Source: an uncultured Blautia sp. (lineage in GTDB: Bacteria > Bacillota > Clostridia > Lachnospirales > Lachnospiraceae). From it: DNA of 46,287 bases. The translations under genes were made by a program, and so were the position numbers. The notes below the pieces were generated by a model. It did no database searches and was not told the origin of the DNA. It worked only from the letters and a program-made list of their open reading frames with translations. Numbering within the stretch: the first letter of the stretch is position 1; each line of letters starts with the position of its first letter. The stretch covers positions 1 to 46,287 of the forward strand of contig USPF01000011.1 in assembly GCA_900556555.1 (NCBI GenBank). The letters run 5' to 3'. Below, piece after piece: positions 8,029 through 16,367 of the stretch.

Positions 8029-8508
8029 ATGGAAAAAATTGCAAGCTTTACTATTGACCATATAAAATTAAAACCAGGTGTTTATGTATCCAGAAAGGAT
8101 ATAGTAGGTGACCAGGTAATCACTACTTTTGACCTGCGGATGACTTCACCAAACGACGAACCGGTTATGAACACTGCAGAAGTTCATACCATAGAACACT
8201 TGGGTGCTACCTTCCTTCGGAATCACAAGGAATTTGGCACAAAAACCATTTATTTCGGCCCCATGGGATGCAGAACAGGATTTTATCTTCTCCTGGCTGG
8301 TGACTATGAATCCAGAGATATTGTGCCACTAATGAGGGAAATGTATACCTTTATCCGTGATTTCCATGAGGAAGTGCCTGGGGCTTCTGCCAAAGACTGC
8401 GGAAATTATCTGGACATGAACCTTGGCATGGCAAACTGGCTGGCTAAGAGATATCTGGATGAAGTTCTTACCAATATTTCAGAGGACAGGCTGGTGTATC
8501 CTGAGTAA
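8029..8508 (+). CDS. luxS: S-ribosylhomocysteine lyase LuxS
   Basis: A 159-residue enzyme that splits S-ribosylhomocysteine into homocysteine and DPD, the precursor of autoinducer-2, as part of the activated methyl cycle. The metal ligands are visible as His53 and His57 in HTIEH and Cys124 in KDCGNYLDMN. The catalytic Cys81 is in FGPMGCRTGFY. The ATG at 8029 is chosen because GGAG (8016-8019) sits nine bases upstream; an ATG at 8020 is too close to that site. It has its own promoter. The mtnN (Pfs) partner is not in the window. Confidence 0.96.
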   Translation: MEKIASFTIDHIKLKPGVYVSRKDIVGDQVITTFDLRMTSPNDEPVMNTAEVHTIEHLGATFLRNHKEFGTKTIYFGPMGCRTGFYLLLAGDYESRDIVPLMREMYTFIRDFHEEVPGASAKDCGNYLDMNLGMANWLAKRYLDEVLTNISEDRLVYPE

Positions 8509-8540
8509 AATTTGCTTAGCATGACATGGAGGGGATTCTT

Positions 8541-9113
8541 ATGAAAAAGAAAATCGCATTATTAGTCTACCCTGAATTTAGTTTGCAGGAAATCGCAAAT
8601 CTTCTACGTTTGTTTAGATGGCAATATGATACTATAACTGATATCATTTATACTGAAAAAATAGCCGTAAAAAGTGAAGAAGGAATTACTGTTATGCCAG
8701 ATAAAACCTGTGATGAATTTTCCCCCATAGACTATGACTGCCTTATTTTATCTGGTTGCAGTGATATACGAATGGCACTTCGTAATCAGAAACTAAAGGA
8801 TTTTCTATCAACTTTTAAGGACAATTCGGATTTTATAATTGCCGCCATTTGCTCTGCTCCACTGTTTTTGGCACAAGCAGGATTACTGCACGAAAAAAAA
8901 TATACGGACTCTCTCTTTGTAGAAATGAGAAATTTCTTTTACTTTGTTGAAGAAGAAAATTTTTTGCCACTTCCAGTCGTAGAAGATGGCAATATTATTA
9001 CAGCTAACGGTTCCGCATTTAATGATTTTGCAGTGCATCTTGCTAAAAAATTAGGATACGAATGTCAAAGTCCTATTTTTTCCGGCTATATTAATAGCTG
9101 GAAAAAAAGATGA
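8541..9113 (+). CDS. DJ-1/PfpI family protein, probably shortened by a frameshift
   Basis: A 190-residue member of the DJ-1/PfpI/ThiJ superfamily. The nucleophile-elbow cysteine is in IAAICSAPLFLAQAG at about residues 109-123, and it opens with KKKIALLVYPEFSLQEI. The ATG at 8541 follows GGAGGGG (8528-8534). The frame ends TGG AAA AAA AGA TGA. Skipping one base of the A7 run at 9102-9108 would instead continue for 27 more codons of coding-looking sequence to 9192. The family includes glyoxalases, chaperones and ThiJ-like proteins; which applies here is unclear. It follows luxS by 32 bases without an obvious terminator. Confidence 0.8.
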   Translation: MKKKIALLVYPEFSLQEIANLLRLFRWQYDTITDIIYTEKIAVKSEEGITVMPDKTCDEFSPIDYDCLILSGCSDIRMALRNQKLKDFLSTFKDNSDFIIAAICSAPLFLAQAGLLHEKKYTDSLFVEMRNFFYFVEEENFLPLPVVEDGNIITANGSAFNDFAVHLAKKLGYECQSPIFSGYINSWKKR

Positions 9114-9192
9114 TTATTTGCACCATTTGTCCAACGAAAGTCAAAAAGATTTTCTTGAAGAATTTAAAGATTTTAAATGCAAGCAGGAGTAA
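9109..9192 (+). pseudogene. Out-of-frame C-terminal tail of the DJ-1/PfpI gene
   Basis: Codons 9109-9192 read DDYLHHLSNESQKDFLEEF and then a short acidic/basic tail to TAA. This protein-like stretch starts exactly at the end of the DJ-1/PfpI gene, one frame away, just after a seven-A run. The simplest reading is a one-base A insertion in the homopolymer, either real or a sequencing error. No start codon or ribosome site precedes it. The AGGAG at its end serves the next remnant. Confidence 0.5.
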
Positions 9193-9197
9193 GATTT

Positions 9198-9441
9198 ATG
9201 CTTGAAATAAAAGAACTAAGAAAATGTTCCTTTAAAATGCTTTCTTTACAGTAAAACCATGAAATAAATCCCCTATGCAACCAATAGTTGCATTATATTA
9301 CATCCTTATCATCAACCCAAAGTATATGAACAGGCACAGCATTTCTACAGAAAACTTGGGTATAAAGATTGTGGCGGCTTTGTCATAGACATCCCCCAAT
9401 ATGCACAGCCCATGGAAATGTTTTTCATAAAAAACATCTAA
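9198..9441 (+). pseudogene. GNAT acetyltransferase gene with an internal deletion
   Basis: A start codon at 9198 with AGGAG at 9185-9189 opens a short peptide, MLEIKELRKCSFKML, that stops at 9254. From 9301 to 9441 a second frame reads like the C-terminal end of a GNAT enzyme: EQAQHFYRKLGYKDCGGFV, then PQYAQPMEMFFIKNI before TAA. Both ends of an acetyltransferase seem kept while the acetyl-CoA-binding middle is gone. The intervening 46 bases hold a short perfect hairpin and no coding signal. The intact GNAT gene at 9472 follows 30 bases later. No product is expected. Together with the DJ-1 tail, this accounts for the 358-base stretch before 9472. Confidence 0.55.
9275..9293. repeat. Small perfect hairpin at the deletion site in the GNAT remnant
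   Basis: ATGCAAC (9275-9281) and GTTGCAT (9287-9293) flank a 5-base loop. It lies exactly between the N-terminal and C-terminal GNAT remnants, so it may mark the deletion joint. No T-run follows. Confidence 0.45.
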
Positions 9442-9471
9442 AATTTTTTATATTACACGAGGTGACAAACA

Positions 9472-10002
9472 ATGATAACATACCGCCCATTATGCGAATC
9501 TGAAATAAACCGCACACTCTTTTGTGATTTTATCCGCAGACAGGTAGTAACCAAATGCTGGCGTAAAGAAAACGGGCAATGGCTCATAAAAGATGCACCA
9601 TTTATTGACGACTGGACAGAAGAGGATTATCTGTTTCTTATAGATTGCCTGAAGGAAACGATTGCTGCTGGCGGTCTTGTACAAGGTGCATTTGCAGATC
9701 AAAAATTGAAAGGCTTTGTTGCTGTTTTGCCTGAACTCTTTGGCGGAGAAAACCAATATCTGGATCTTGCAGCCATTCACGTTTCTCAGGATATGCGAAA
9801 CAGCGGTATCGGAAAAGCTCTTTTTCTTACAGCCAAACAGTGGGCAAAAGAAAAAGGTGCAAAAAAGCTCTACATATCCGCTCATTCTGCTGTAGAAAGC
9901 CAGGCATTTTATAAAAAAATGGGATGTGTGGAGGCAACAGTTTATCATCAAAAACATGTGGAAGCAGAACCTTTTGACTGCCAATTAGAGGTAGTATTAT
10001 AA
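9472..10002 (+). CDS. GNAT family N-acetyltransferase
   Basis: A 176-residue acetyl-CoA-dependent acyltransferase. The acetyl-CoA pyrophosphate-binding motif A is seen as LAAIHVSQDMRNSGIGKAL (R/QxxGxG/A form) at about residues 100-118. It is followed by KLYISAHSAVESQAFYKKMG, the usual motif B region. GAGGTG precedes the ATG. It heads a tight four-gene run; the next gene starts three bases after its stop. The substrate is not evident. The acidic N-terminal half (WLIKDAPFIDDWTEEDY) is an unusual extension compared with minimal GNATs. Confidence 0.85.
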   Translation: MITYRPLCESEINRTLFCDFIRRQVVTKCWRKENGQWLIKDAPFIDDWTEEDYLFLIDCLKETIAAGGLVQGAFADQKLKGFVAVLPELFGGENQYLDLAAIHVSQDMRNSGIGKALFLTAKQWAKEKGAKKLYISAHSAVESQAFYKKMGCVEATVYHQKHVEAEPFDCQLEVVL

Positions 10003-10005
10003 ACT

Positions 10006-10488
10006 ATGAGAAGAAAAGAACGTGAAGTAACAAATATCAATAAAATATTAAAAATAATTGCAAAAGCCAAATTTCTCCATCTTGGTTTATTTACTGATTC
10101 CTATCCTTATGTAGTTCCTTTACACTATGGATATGAGTATCAAAATGGAGTTTTAATCTTCTATATGCACAGTGCAAAAGAAGGATATAAACTTGATTTC
10201 ATCCGCCAAAACCCAAAGGTTTGCATTACACTAGAAACAGATGTGAAACTTCTCTCTGGCGGTGAAATCCCATGTAGGTATGGTTCTTCTTTTGCATCCG
10301 TAATGGGAAGAGGTGTTGCCAAACTCGTTGACAATACACAGGAAAAAATTCATGGTTTGAATCTGCTTATGCAAAACCAGACTGGACATACATTTGAGAT
10401 AAATGAGAATATGGCTGCCACTGTGGAAGTAATTAAAGTTGTGATAGAGGATTTTACAGCTAAGGAATGCAAAAGATATCCGGAATAA
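10006..10488 (+). CDS. Pyridoxamine 5'-phosphate oxidase-like flavoprotein (NimA-like)
   Basis: A 160-residue split-barrel FMN-binding protein of the kind annotated as pyridoxamine oxidase-like or 5-nitroimidazole-resistance (NimA) family. It starts MRRKEREVTNINKILKIIAK and has the FMN-contacting strand YVVPLHYGYEY near residue 40 and IFYMHSAKEGYKLDFI near 60. VMGRGVAKLV is the later barrel strand. The true substrate of most such proteins is unknown, and resistance should not be assumed. It lies in a compact (+) run with acetyltransferases, with a GAGGTAG site in the end of the preceding gene. Confidence 0.82.
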   Translation: MRRKEREVTNINKILKIIAKAKFLHLGLFTDSYPYVVPLHYGYEYQNGVLIFYMHSAKEGYKLDFIRQNPKVCITLETDVKLLSGGEIPCRYGSSFASVMGRGVAKLVDNTQEKIHGLNLLMQNQTGHTFEINENMAATVEVIKVVIEDFTAKECKRYPE

Positions 10489-10512
10489 ACTTGAATGAAG
10501 GGTACAAAACTC

Positions 10513-10722
10513 ATGAAAAAATACGAATATAAATTTGTGGAAGTCCACAAAAAATCAGGAATAAAAGGACATGGAAATACCTTTACAGAATGTCAAAATA
10601 TTATTATGGAAGAAGCCCAAAATGGCTGGCGTCTGAAACAAGTGGTGGTTCCATTTAATGAAAAAACTGGCGTTTATGGTGCCTGGTGCTATCAGATTAT
10701 CTTTGAAAGGGAAATTCTCTAA
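10513..10722 (+). CDS. DUF4177 domain-containing small protein
   Basis: A 69-residue protein with the DUF4177 pattern: an N-terminal KKYEYKFVEV strand, a helix with EEAQNGWRLKQVVVPF, and a C-terminal CYQIIFERE strand. The ATG at 10513 has AAGGG nine bases upstream; an in-frame ATG at 10495 lacks a site. The stop TAA shares its last base with the ATG of the next gene, indicating translational coupling. The function is unknown; it is small, soluble and probably globular. Confidence 0.75.
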   Translation: MKKYEYKFVEVHKKSGIKGHGNTFTECQNIIMEEAQNGWRLKQVVVPFNEKTGVYGAWCYQIIFEREIL

Positions 10723-11240
10723 TGAAAATACACAATACCTTATCTGGAAGCCAGATTATTATCCGTGATTATAAAAAGCCGGATTTAAACTTCCTCTTAT
10801 CCATGTGGTTAGATGAAGAAAACGGAAAATATATGAGTGACCCTACTTGGGAATATGTAGATACAGCTTATCAAAAAGCTCTGGATACCCTGGAAGATGC
10901 TCCCAATGGCTATTATCTAGTTTTAGAAACAACCGCAACGCAAGAACTCATTGGTTCTTGCTGTATCTTCCCAGATGAGCAGGAACAAACCTGTGATATT
11001 GGTTACTGTATTCACAAAGACTACTGGAAGAAAGGATATGGCAGCGAAATGTTATCTCTCTTGCTTGGCTGGATAAAAAAACAGGGGTGGAAAAAAGTAA
11101 CAGCAGAAGTAGCTGTCGATAACATCGCTTCTAATGCCTTGTTGGAGAAATTTCATTTTGAAGTGATGAAAAATACTTCTTTTAAAAAATACAACATGAA
11201 TGTTTCCTATGAAAGTTACATCTATTGGAAGAACCTATAA
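10722..11240 (+). CDS. GNAT family N-acetyltransferase (RimJ/RimL type)
   Basis: A 172-residue acetyltransferase with motif A as CDIGYCIHKDYWKKGYGSEM near residues 87-106 and the later TAEVAVDNIASNALLEKF block that is typical of RimJ/RimL-like enzymes. These often acetylate protein N-termini or antibiotics; the substrate here is unknown. Its ATG overlaps the previous stop (TAATG). It is the last gene of the (+) run and is followed directly by a strong hairpin terminator. Confidence 0.85.
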   Translation: MKIHNTLSGSQIIIRDYKKPDLNFLLSMWLDEENGKYMSDPTWEYVDTAYQKALDTLEDAPNGYYLVLETTATQELIGSCCIFPDEQEQTCDIGYCIHKDYWKKGYGSEMLSLLLGWIKKQGWKKVTAEVAVDNIASNALLEKFHFEVMKNTSFKKYNMNVSYESYIYWKNL

Positions 11241-11245
11241 ACAAA

Positions 11246-11288
11246 GGCAGAAAGCCTGAGCATACCGCTCACCTTTCTGCCTTTATTT
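11246..11288 (+). terminator. Terminator after the GNAT/NimA-like gene run
   Basis: GGCAGAAAG (11246-11254) pairs with CTTTCTGCC (11273-11281), with an inner GAGC/GCTC stem, and is followed by TTTATTT. The opposite-strand GH3 gene ends about 50 bases away, so the hairpin may serve both directions. Confidence 0.75.
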
Positions 11289-11339
11289 CAAAAGAAATTG
11301 CACTGTTTTTAATTTCTAAGATTTCATTGGCTTTCTCTG

Positions 11340-13622
11340 CTAAATATTTTGTTCCGGATGATGTGCATATTTTCTCACACGTTCATCATCAATCACACCG
11401 CTCCAGTTCAATCCATATCCAAAATCATAGGTATGTCCTTCGCTGTCCACATGGCAGATCATGTCAAAAGGAACATCCTCGAATTGCTCTTCTACCGTAT
11501 CCATGTTCTCTGGAATCTGTAAAGGAAGCAATCCAGAAGGTTCTCTTCTTCCGCTGATAATCTCCAGCAGTGCCTGGGGCAGATTTCCGAAGGTGGTCAA
11601 AATAGCATCCGCAGCTTCTTCGAATTCCGCCATCACCATAGGACCTATCATGCTCACACATGCGATCACCGGCTTATCTCCCATCTGTCTGCGTGTCTCC
11701 AGAAGCATATCCAAATCACATTCATTATCTACTTCTGTACTTTTTCCCTTATATCCACGGTTCATAAAGTCTTCCTGAGGATCTCCTCCTGCAATACTGT
11801 GCTCCCTCGCCTTTTCTGCTGTGTAAGGGCGATACTGAAGACTCACTGGCAGATAACCATTTCCTCCGTTTTCCCGGTCTTTGGCATCGTATCCACCAAG
11901 GAGACTGAAGCCTGCACCATCAGGCTGTCTTAAAAAGCAGATTGCAGCATCTGCCTCCTGTGGTGTTTCCACCAGGGTAAAATATTTGTTCAGAAGAGAT
12001 GGATTTACTGGAAGTTCCCAGTGCTCCTCTACTTTGTTTTCCATCCAGTCTATAAATGCAGGTACATACTGTTTCGGTACATAAACCTTTGTCTTTTCTT
12101 TCAACGGCAGCACCTGATTTTTGTTTTTCAGCATGACTACAGACTTTAACTGTGCCTCAAAACCTTCCTCCATGTATTCTGGGCATCCTACAATTTTTGC
12201 AGATTCTTCTGGAACTAAATATGGATTTTCAAACAATCCTGTGCGGAAAATGTTCTTCAAAAGTCTTCTGGCAGAATCCTGAAATCTCTTGTCCATGAAC
12301 GCTTTTCCGTGTTCCTTTACACCGATTTCATATGCTTTTATAATGTTCTCTTTTTCATTTAAACCACCAAACTGGTCTACTCCTGCCATAATGACTTTAT
12401 AGCATCTCTCCGGCTCTGTTAAATGTTCTACGCCCCAGCATTTTCCACTGTACATACTGTCAAGAGGGCCTTCGTCAGCGGTAATGCTCCAGTCTGTACA
12501 TACCACTCCGTCATAATTGCAGGTTCCTCTAAGTAGGTCATGAATCAGATATTTACTGTAGCTGCATCCTACATTTTCCCCTCCGGGCTGTCCATAAATA
12601 ATGGTATAGTAAGGCATTACAGCACTGGCCATTTTCGTCTTTCCTTTTAATTTAAAAGCACCTTCTGTAAAAGGAATCAAATGTTCCTCAAAGTTATTTC
12701 CCGGATAAACAGAATACTTTCCACATGGAAAATGAGCATCACGCCCACCTTCTACAGCTCCTCCGCCTGGCCAGTGTTTTACCATGGCATTGACACTTTC
12801 GTATCCCCATCCGTCTTCAATCTCTTTTTCTCCTTCTGAGGTCTGGAAACCATCACAGTAGGCTTCTGCCAGTTCTGCACTCAGCCCGGAATGTTCCCCA
12901 AAACTTCCGCCGAAACGGCTCCAGCGGGGTTCTGTACATAGGTCAATCTGTGGAGACAGTGCTGTATTGATACCAAGGGCACGGTATTCTTTTGATGCTA
13001 TTTTTCCGAATTTCCGTACCAGTTCCGGGTCAAAAGCAGCCGTCATGCCCAAAGATTCCGGCCAGTGTGAGATATCTCCACCTGCACCCGCATCGAACTC
13101 AAAGGATACAGTAGTGCCATGTCTTGGGTCAGAACTGATAGAAACCGGTATGCCCCATTCCAGTTCCTCCGCAAGAGCCTGGAGCTGATTGTTCCATTTT
13201 GCGGAGTCCTCTGCGGAGGAAACTGCTACCACCAGAACATGTCTCAAAAAATCTTCCGTCAAAAAAGTTTTCTGCTGGTCTGACAACGCATACATAGGCA
13301 CCTGTGCCTCCTGCAAAGAGGTTCCATGATATGTTACTTCTCCAAAATAATCGGAAGAAAGTCCTGGAACAAACTGATGCTTGCTATAAAGCATCAAGCC
13401 TGCAATCTGCTCTATGGAAAGTCTGGAAGCAAGATCCTCTGCTCTTTCCTGTGCAGACAATCTCCAGTCTTCATATGGATAGAACTTTCCATCTTTTGCT
13501 AAGTCTTTAAAATAAAGACCATCTTTTTCCAGTAACTTCACACCGGAATCCTCAGACCACTTCAAGAGCGGTCCATTTGGATTCTGTTTACTTAAAATTT
13601 TCGGTTCTGTTTCCTGTTTCAT
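11340..13622 (-). CDS. Glycoside hydrolase family 3 enzyme (beta-glucosidase/beta-xylosidase-like)
   Basis: A 760-residue GH3 hydrolase with the N-terminal TIM-barrel domain (about residues 75-450) and the C-terminal alpha/beta domain (about 490-740). The likely nucleophile aspartate is in GVVCTDWSITADEGP, and VNAMVKHWPGGGAVEGGRDA holds the substrate-binding Lys-His pair. No signal peptide is seen, so it should act in the cytosol on imported oligosaccharides or glycosides. The next upstream gene, three bases away, encodes a GPH-type sugar symporter, which fits uptake followed by hydrolysis. Exact specificity cannot be read from sequence. Confidence 0.88.
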   Translation of the reverse strand: MKQETEPKILSKQNPNGPLLKWSEDSGVKLLEKDGLYFKDLAKDGKFYPYEDWRLSAQERAEDLASRLSIEQIAGLMLYSKHQFVPGLSSDYFGEVTYHGTSLQEAQVPMYALSDQQKTFLTEDFLRHVLVVAVSSAEDSAKWNNQLQALAEELEWGIPVSISSDPRHGTTVSFEFDAGAGGDISHWPESLGMTAAFDPELVRKFGKIASKEYRALGINTALSPQIDLCTEPRWSRFGGSFGEHSGLSAELAEAYCDGFQTSEGEKEIEDGWGYESVNAMVKHWPGGGAVEGGRDAHFPCGKYSVYPGNNFEEHLIPFTEGAFKLKGKTKMASAVMPYYTIIYGQPGGENVGCSYSKYLIHDLLRGTCNYDGVVCTDWSITADEGPLDSMYSGKCWGVEHLTEPERCYKVIMAGVDQFGGLNEKENIIKAYEIGVKEHGKAFMDKRFQDSARRLLKNIFRTGLFENPYLVPEESAKIVGCPEYMEEGFEAQLKSVVMLKNKNQVLPLKEKTKVYVPKQYVPAFIDWMENKVEEHWELPVNPSLLNKYFTLVETPQEADAAICFLRQPDGAGFSLLGGYDAKDRENGGNGYLPVSLQYRPYTAEKAREHSIAGGDPQEDFMNRGYKGKSTEVDNECDLDMLLETRRQMGDKPVIACVSMIGPMVMAEFEEAADAILTTFGNLPQALLEIISGRREPSGLLPLQIPENMDTVEEQFEDVPFDMICHVDSEGHTYDFGYGLNWSGVIDDERVRKYAHHPEQNI

Positions 13623-13625
13623 GTA

Positions 13626-15032
13626 CTATTCTCCTTTCACATGTTCTTGTCTTCTTTCTTTCAAAAGCAGAATATTTTCTTCCACTTTCTTTTTACTTAA
13701 AGGGTAAATAAACAACAGGCAAAGACCTACTCCAATATATAAAATACCAGGAATCATTGTTGCCACACCATAAATTTTATCTGCAACTTCCTGAGTCTGT
13801 ACCTGTACTGCAGAATTATATCCTGCCAATCCCAATGCCCAGGCACCCATACCTCCGGCTAGAGCCTGTCCGATTTTTCTTGCAAAGGAGTACACAGCAT
13901 AAACCGTACCATCTTCCCTCTTTCCGGTTCTTACTTCCTGGTCATCGATCACATCTGTGATCAGGGCCCAGATAATCATGTTAAAGAAGCCGAATCCAAT
14001 ATATCCGATAACAGAAATGATGATGTAGGTTGTCATGGATTCTGTATGCATAAAGAATAACAGCACACAAGATAATCCACCGATGATACATCCTGCTGCT
14101 CCAAGTTCTCTCTTACCAAACTTTCTGCTGAGAGGAACAATAAAGGGAGCCAGTACAAAAGATGGGATAATCGCACATAAACTCATCACAGACAAACCTG
14201 TTTTGTTTTTAAAGTAATCAATAAATACATACTGGTTGACAGACTGTGCCATGAGAGAAGCCAACAAAAGTAAAATCGCTGCTGCGATAATTCCGATCAG
14301 AGCTCTGCTGGTCAAAGCTGATTTTAAGGATTTTACCACGTTTGGTTTTTCTACCAAACCAGGTGCCTGTTTCACACGTTCTGTTGTCATAAAATAGCAA
14401 AGTAAATAACAGATTACCGCTCCTACAGAGAACACACCTGCAATCATAGTAAAACGGCTTCCCACAACAATCTGGTTTCCTGCTTCATCTGTGGTATACA
14501 CCATCATCGGTCCTATTACGCAGACGATCAGGCTGGCAAGTGCTGCACCCACGCTTCGAAAAGTGGAAAGAGAGGAGCGGTCATCGCTCTCGCTGCTCAA
14601 TACAGAGGCCATAGAACCATATGGGATGTTGATGGACGTATAGAACACACTTCCCCACAAAATATAAGTAACAAACATATAGACAATCTTAATGGTCATA
14701 GATGCATCTGCAAGAGCTGACTGATACATCAAAAAACTTGCCAGAGCTACGGGACCGCACATCCGGCGGATCCATGGCCGGAAACGACCATCCTTCTGCT
14801 CTTTTGCTCTGTCAACAATCTGACCCATAGCAACATCTGTAAATGCATCCACACAACGTGCCACTAAAAATAAAGTTCCTACGACTCCCATTCCGATACC
14901 AAGGACCTTCGTATAAAATATCATAAGAAAGGTACTGGCAAAAAGGAATGTAAAATCATTTCCAAAGTCTCCGAACATGTACCCGACTTTGTCCCGAATC
15001 CCAAAGGGACGTATTGTTTTTTCATTCTTCAT
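13626..15032 (-). CDS. GPH-family glycoside:cation symporter (MFS)
   Basis: A 468-residue membrane carrier with about twelve hydrophobic segments. The N-terminus KVGYMFGDFGNDFTFLF and the loop MGQIVDRAKEQKDGRFRPWI are characteristic of the glycoside-pentoside-hexuronide symporters (MelB/YicJ/XynB-type). It probably imports a glycoside with Na+ or H+ for the downstream GH3 enzyme. The ATG at 15030-15032 is preceded by AAGGAGAA. It is divergent from an AraC regulator gene across 189 bases, suggesting substrate-dependent activation by that regulator. Confidence 0.9.
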   Translation of the reverse strand: MKNEKTIRPFGIRDKVGYMFGDFGNDFTFLFASTFLMIFYTKVLGIGMGVVGTLFLVARCVDAFTDVAMGQIVDRAKEQKDGRFRPWIRRMCGPVALASFLMYQSALADASMTIKIVYMFVTYILWGSVFYTSINIPYGSMASVLSSESDDRSSLSTFRSVGAALASLIVCVIGPMMVYTTDEAGNQIVVGSRFTMIAGVFSVGAVICYLLCYFMTTERVKQAPGLVEKPNVVKSLKSALTSRALIGIIAAAILLLLASLMAQSVNQYVFIDYFKNKTGLSVMSLCAIIPSFVLAPFIVPLSRKFGKRELGAAGCIIGGLSCVLLFFMHTESMTTYIIISVIGYIGFGFFNMIIWALITDVIDDQEVRTGKREDGTVYAVYSFARKIGQALAGGMGAWALGLAGYNSAVQVQTQEVADKIYGVATMIPGILYIGVGLCLLFIYPLSKKKVEENILLLKERRQEHVKGE

Positions 15033-15137
15033 TTTATCTTCTCCTTCTGCATTTGTTCTTTCTTTGAATATTACCCCACTCTCCGCCCTTTCCGTGAGTA
15101 ATTTTTTGTGATATTCCCGTATTTTTTTGTGTTACAC

Positions 15138-15166
15138 TTGCAAGATACAAAAAATTATACGATAAT
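15138..15166 (+). promoter_or_regulatory. Promoter for the AraC-type regulator gene
   Basis: TTGCAA (15138-15143) and GATAAT (15161-15166) are 17 bases apart, about 55 bases before the ATG. The divergent symporter promoter must lie in the same 189-base region but I see no strong -35 for it, as expected for an activator-dependent promoter. Confidence 0.5.
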
Positions 15167-15221
15167 AAACAAGATATTTACTTCTGTACTATGATTTCTA
15201 TTCCGCTATAAGGAGGACAAC

Positions 15222-16358
15222 ATGTACTGCGAAAAAGAATTTCTTTTCTTTTGTAAGATACTGGAAAATATGAATCTGCAGGTTTCCCGGCTGCAGTCTC
15301 AGGAGGATTTAAAACCATTTGCAAATTGTCTGGATTCTGATTCTTCCAACACAATCTATCACATTCAGGCTTCTGGATTTTATTTTATTTTTTTCCGTTA
15401 TCCTGACACGGACTCTGCTTTTTATGTTTCCATAGGTCCCTATGTACTCTCTTCTGAGCACACGGATATGCATCCCATCCATCAGACGTTTTCTCCCGGG
15501 ATTCCTTCTCTCACGGAGGAAAGCACCCTCTTTACCATCGTAAATACGTTTGGAGAATTGCTTTGGGGAAATACAGAGAATTTTTCTTTTCAGAATATAG
15601 AAACCCCTGCTGCTCCGGGGTTAAATCCCGCCACGGAGAGCAGGGAACTGGAACTTCCAAAAGAAACGCTGCTGAATATACAGCTTATGGAAGAATATTA
15701 TGACTGTGAAAATGAATTGCTGAAGCTGGTCAGTCAGGGACAATGGAACGCCACAGAAATCTTTCTGAATCGTTTCTTTTCCCTCAAAAAGAACTATTCC
15801 CTTTTTCCCTGGGAAGATACCCTGGAGTGGAAAAAGAATCAGTGTATCGTGCTGAACACCTTATTGCGAAAAGCTGCAGAATCTGCTGACGTTCCTCCTA
15901 TTCACATTGAACATCTTTCCTCTTATTTGCTGGAAAGAATCGTAATGCTGTCCCGCCCTTCGGATGCATTGATCCTGCAAAAAGAAATTATACGAAAATA
16001 CTGTCATCTGGTACAAAGTCATTCCCTAAAGGGGCATTCTCCCATTATACAAAAAGTAATGACCCAGATCACAACCAACCTGTCCGGCAATCTGGGACTG
16101 GATGCTCAGGCAAAACACTTAAATGTAAACCCAAGCTACCTGTCTGCACTTTTTAAAAAAGAAACTGGGATGACTTTAACGGAATATGTACAGCGAAAAA
16201 GGATCAACCATGCGGTGTTTCTCCTAAATACTTCTAATTTACAGATCCAGGCGGTTGCACAGCATTGCGGGATCTCGGATGTAAACTACTTCACAAAGAT
16301 GTTTAAAAAATATGTAGGAAAAACGCCAAAAGACTACCGGAAAGAGATTCTTTCCTGA
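15222..16358 (+). CDS. AraC-family transcriptional regulator
   Basis: A 378-residue regulator. The C-terminal 100 residues hold the two helix-turn-helix units of AraC/XylS proteins, seen in GLDAQAKHLNVNPSYLSALF and AVAQHCGISDVNYFTKMFKK, and end with VGKTPKDYRKE. The N-terminal 270 residues are not a recognised cupin and may be a ligand-sensing domain. TAAGGAGG precedes the ATG. Its divergent placement from the GPH symporter and GH3 genes suggests that it activates them when the glycoside is present. Confidence 0.88.
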   Translation: MYCEKEFLFFCKILENMNLQVSRLQSQEDLKPFANCLDSDSSNTIYHIQASGFYFIFFRYPDTDSAFYVSIGPYVLSSEHTDMHPIHQTFSPGIPSLTEESTLFTIVNTFGELLWGNTENFSFQNIETPAAPGLNPATESRELELPKETLLNIQLMEEYYDCENELLKLVSQGQWNATEIFLNRFFSLKKNYSLFPWEDTLEWKKNQCIVLNTLLRKAAESADVPPIHIEHLSSYLLERIVMLSRPSDALILQKEIIRKYCHLVQSHSLKGHSPIIQKVMTQITTNLSGNLGLDAQAKHLNVNPSYLSALFKKETGMTLTEYVQRKRINHAVFLLNTSNLQIQAVAQHCGISDVNYFTKMFKKYVGKTPKDYRKEILS

Positions 16359-16367
16359 GCAGCCTTT

